From Poindextera sp036272595 (lineage in GTDB: Bacteria > Pseudomonadota > Alphaproteobacteria > Caulobacterales > Caulobacteraceae), in contig DATAYM010000005.1 in NCBI GenBank assembly GCA_036272595.1, positions 1 to 64,000 of the forward strand: a stretch of 64,000 nt of DNA, in the 5' to 3' direction. The position numbers and the translations under genes are program-made. Below the pieces are notes generated by a model. It saw only the letters and a program-made list of their open reading frames with translations, did no database searches and was not told where the DNA came from. Each line of letters begins with the position of its first letter. Position 1 is the first letter of the stretch. This document shows, piece by piece, positions 62,077 through 64,000 of the stretch.

Positions 62077-62700
62077 TCAGGCCAGGCGGCCGCGCCCGGT
62101 CCGCGGGAGGGCCGGCGTCTCGGGCAGGCGCAGGGCGCCGGTGATGAAGAGCCAGATCTTCTCGGTCAGCTCGCCGCGATCGGGACGCTTGCCGCCGACC
62201 AGGGCGCCGATCAGCGCCTGGCGGATGCCGCCGATCATCAGCGCGATGGTCAGCCTTGGGTCGAATGCGGCGGGAATGGCGCCCTCGCGCTGGGCGGCCC
62301 GCAGGTTGTAGGCGCCGGCGGTCAGCTGGCGCTTGGTGAAGGCGAGCTCGACGTCGAGCACTTCCGCCGCGCGGCTGAGCGGCCCGACCACGATCGGCGC
62401 GAAAGGATGGTCGTAGTGGAAGGAGATGTAGGCGGCGACCCGCTCCTTTTCCCGGCCGGCCCAGTCGCGCGAGACCAGGTTGGCCGGATTGAACGCCACC
62501 TCCTCCAGCCGGTTGTAGAAGGCTTCGACGACGGCGGCGATCAGGCCGGCCTTGGAGCCGAAGTGGTGATAGGCGAGGCCCACCGAGACCTTCGCCCGCT
62601 TGGCCACGGCCTGCATCTCCAGCAGCCCGTGACCCTGGATCAGCTCCTCCTGGGCGGCCTGGATCAGCCGCGCCGCTGTGCCGATCTGCCTTTCGACCAT
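62077..62700 (-). CDS. TetR/AcrR family regulator, candidate regulator of fabA
   Basis: The 207-residue protein starts MVERQIGTAARLIQAAQEE and contains the TetR HTH (LLEMQAVAKRAKVSVGLAYH, then HFGSKAGLIAAVVEAF). The ligand domain is helical with ALMIGGIRQALIGAL. It is upstream of fabA on the same strand with a 32-base gap, so the two probably form an operon, and a palindrome lies before its start. FabR and DesT are TetR-family regulators of unsaturated fatty acid genes; this could be the local equivalent (inference). ATG 62700 matches the family start; the longer frame overlaps the operator region. Confidence 0.88.
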   Translation of the reverse strand: MVERQIGTAARLIQAAQEELIQGHGLLEMQAVAKRAKVSVGLAYHHFGSKAGLIAAVVEAFYNRLEEVAFNPANLVSRDWAGREKERVAAYISFHYDHPFAPIVVGPLSRAAEVLDVELAFTKRQLTAGAYNLRAAQREGAIPAAFDPRLTIALMIGGIRQALIGALVGGKRPDRGELTEKIWLFITGALRLPETPALPRTGRGRLA

Positions 62701-62715
62701 GTCCGGGATTCCAGA

Positions 62716-62735
62716 TTGAATTGAATTCAATTTAA
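62716..62735. promoter_or_regulatory. Operator-like palindrome upstream of the TetR-fabA genes
   Basis: The core AATTGAATTCAATT (62719-62732) is a perfect 14-base palindrome; the flanking pair mismatches and the two pairs beyond it match. It lies 16 bases before the TetR ATG and about 104 bases before the divergent hydrolase start, typical of a TetR operator. Confidence 0.6.
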
Positions 62736-62839
62736 CCAATTGGGATCGGTGGTCAATGGCGCCCATTTCCCGTTCCCTGGGTTTGCCGGCAGGCTTAAGA
62801 TCGGCTCTCAAGCAAAAACAACATCAGGGAGCGACGGCC

Positions 62840-63646
62840 ATGGCGGTCACCGAACTGGACATCGAGGCGCCGGCGCAGATCCGGCATGGCGACATCACCG
62901 TCTCCGACGGCGTGCGCATCCACTATCAGGAGGCGGGCGAGGGCGTGCCGGTGGTGCTGCTGCATGGCTACACCAGCTGCTGCGACGCCTCATGGTTCGC
63001 CGACGGCATGGCCAAGGAGCTGGCCCGGACCCACCGGGTGATCGGCATCGACGCCCGCGGCCACGGCCGCAGCGAAAAGCCGCACGATCCCGACAAGTAC
63101 GACGGCGACCGCATGCCGCGCGACGTGATCGAGGTGCTGGACGCGCTCGGCGTCGAAAAGGCCCACTTCCACGGCTATTCCATGGGCGGCGGCATCGTCG
63201 CCCACCTGATGGCCCGTCATCCCGGCCGCTTCATCACCGCCGGCTTCGGCGGCTCCGGCGTGCGCGAGAGCGACGAGGCCCTGGCCGCCCAGGCCGCGGC
63301 GCTGGACCCGCAAGGGACCGATCCGGATCAGGACGCCGGCCGCGCCAGGCTGGCGGCCCGCGCCGACCGCGACGACGCGGCGCTGAAGGCGGTGCAGGAC
63401 GGCCGCACCGCCAAGCCGTCCACCGCCCCGCCGCTGGAGCTGAGCACGATCGATTTTCCGGTGCAGGCGGTGAATGGCGAGTTCGACGCACCGATCTCCA
63501 AGACCCAGAGGCTGGAGCGCGAGGTGAAGGATTTCCGCGCCGTGATCCTGCCCGGCCACGGCCACAACACCGTCACCACGGCCGGCTTCACGCCCCGGCT
63601 CTATATCGACACGGTGGCCGACTTCATCCGGGCGATGGATCCCTAG
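62840..63646 (+). CDS. Alpha/beta-fold hydrolase
   Basis: The 268-residue product has LLHGYTSCCDASW (oxyanion region), IDARGHGRSEKP, the nucleophile elbow GYSMGGG (Ser114) and a C-terminal GHGHNTV histidine. This is a soluble esterase/lipase-like hydrolase with a fairly small cap. It is transcribed divergently from the TetR-fabA operon, so the same regulator might control it. ATG 62840 follows CAGGGAGCGAC. Substrate unknown. Confidence 0.88.
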   Translation: MAVTELDIEAPAQIRHGDITVSDGVRIHYQEAGEGVPVVLLHGYTSCCDASWFADGMAKELARTHRVIGIDARGHGRSEKPHDPDKYDGDRMPRDVIEVLDALGVEKAHFHGYSMGGGIVAHLMARHPGRFITAGFGGSGVRESDEALAAQAAALDPQGTDPDQDAGRARLAARADRDDAALKAVQDGRTAKPSTAPPLELSTIDFPVQAVNGEFDAPISKTQRLEREVKDFRAVILPGHGHNTVTTAGFTPRLYIDTVADFIRAMDP

Positions 63647-63699
63647 GGCGCAGTGCGTTCCTCTGGACCGTCAACCCCGCTGGAGCGCGCAGCCACCGC

Positions 63700-64000
63700 T
63701 CAGCGCCAATGGTGGCCGCGCCAGCCCCAGCCGTGATAGCCGCCCCGCTCCCAACCGCCGTACCAGCGGCCGCCGATGAAATGGCGCGGTCCGCCGTACC
63801 AGATCGGCCCGGCGTAATAGGCCGGCTCGTCGTAGTAGATCGGGGGCGGCGGAGGCGGCGGCGCCTCGCGATAGACGATCGGGGCCGGCGGCGGCGGGGC
63901 GGGAAGATAGTGGTAGACCGCCTCGCGCCGGACGGACCGGTGCACCGGGTGATGGTAGACCACCGGGCAGCGGCAGCTGCAGTGGGCGTCGGCCGGGGCC
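63700..64000 (-). CDS. Tyr/Pro/Gly/His-rich protein of unknown function, 5' end outside window
   Basis: The frame stays open to the right edge, so the start lies beyond base 64000. The visible 99 residues include a CSCRCP cluster, YHHPVHRSVRREAVYHYLP, a polyproline run and a terminal region rich in Gly, Tyr, Trp and His (GGPRHFIGGRWYGGWERGGY, ending GWRGHHWR). The composition suggests an exported envelope protein with a disordered tail. No family recognised. Confidence 0.6.
   Translation of the reverse strand, partial: APADAHCSCRCPVVYHHPVHRSVRREAVYHYLPAPPPPAPIVYREAPPPPPPPIYYDEPAYYAGPIWYGGPRHFIGGRWYGGWERGGYHGWGWRGHHWR

Overview
The window is about 70% G+C and densely coded, with short intergenic gaps. 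It looks like a chromosomal segment of a Caulobacteraceae-type alphaproteobacterium (Caulobacter or Phenylobacterium-like; I cannot fix the genus). Supporting features are a PodJ-type polar organiser with a consensus CtrA box and GAnTC (CcrM) sites upstream, an imuA-imuB-dnaE2 mutagenesis cassette behind an alphaproteobacterial GAAC-N7-GAAC SOS box, and a TonB-dependent receptor set among lipid and xenobiotic catabolism genes. I found no rRNA, tRNA, CRISPR array, plasmid or integrative element. No gene-free stretch exceeds about 230 bases.

Layout. 1-15.1 kb: a cut-off helicase, an aromatic amino acid operon (chorismate mutase, HisC-type aminotransferase, TyrA), ChaC, a low-G+C island with a frame-disrupted multidomain protein and a small partner gene, an alpha/beta hydrolase, an M3 peptidase, the tightly overlapping ftsE-ftsX-ydcF-like-plsC operon, a zinc-ribbon membrane protein and a phosphoribosyltransferase. 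15.1-18.3 kb: the ligase-associated DNA-damage pair (Lhr-type helicase and PdeM). 18.3-30 kb: housekeeping and accessory metabolism, including a MarR-GST pair with an operator palindrome, a YghU-type GST overlapping a secreted six-hairpin-glycosidase-like protein, an aldolase/PfkB kinase pair and an acyl-CoA ligase. 30-45.4 kb: podJ, tlyA, an RsmC-like methyltransferase, the SOS mutagenesis operon, and two tandem kup potassium transporters. 46-55.3 kb: a catabolic locus (SDR, SDR, Baeyer-Villiger-type monooxygenase and EthD on one strand; AraC regulator, TonB receptor and serine hydrolase on the other; then TetR). 55.4-64 kb: GFA protein, TPP riboswitch and thiC, a P-loop protein, a second Baeyer-Villiger monooxygenase, hydrolases, and a TetR-fabA pair with an operator-like palindrome.

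The most unusual structures are three families of short palindromic repeats. One family (about 97-129 bp, ends CGTCAT...ATGACG) occurs five times. One copy sits inside a different palindromic element, and that nested pair lies in frame inside dnaE2, adding about 81 codons without a stop. The other notable item is the 4.4-7.0 kb island: a two-frame gene whose distal part carries an HELFH zincin-like motif, followed by a small acidic-tailed gene. It resembles a polymorphic effector with an immunity gene, but that is inference only.

Identifications come from motif and family recognition by eye; no database search was run.
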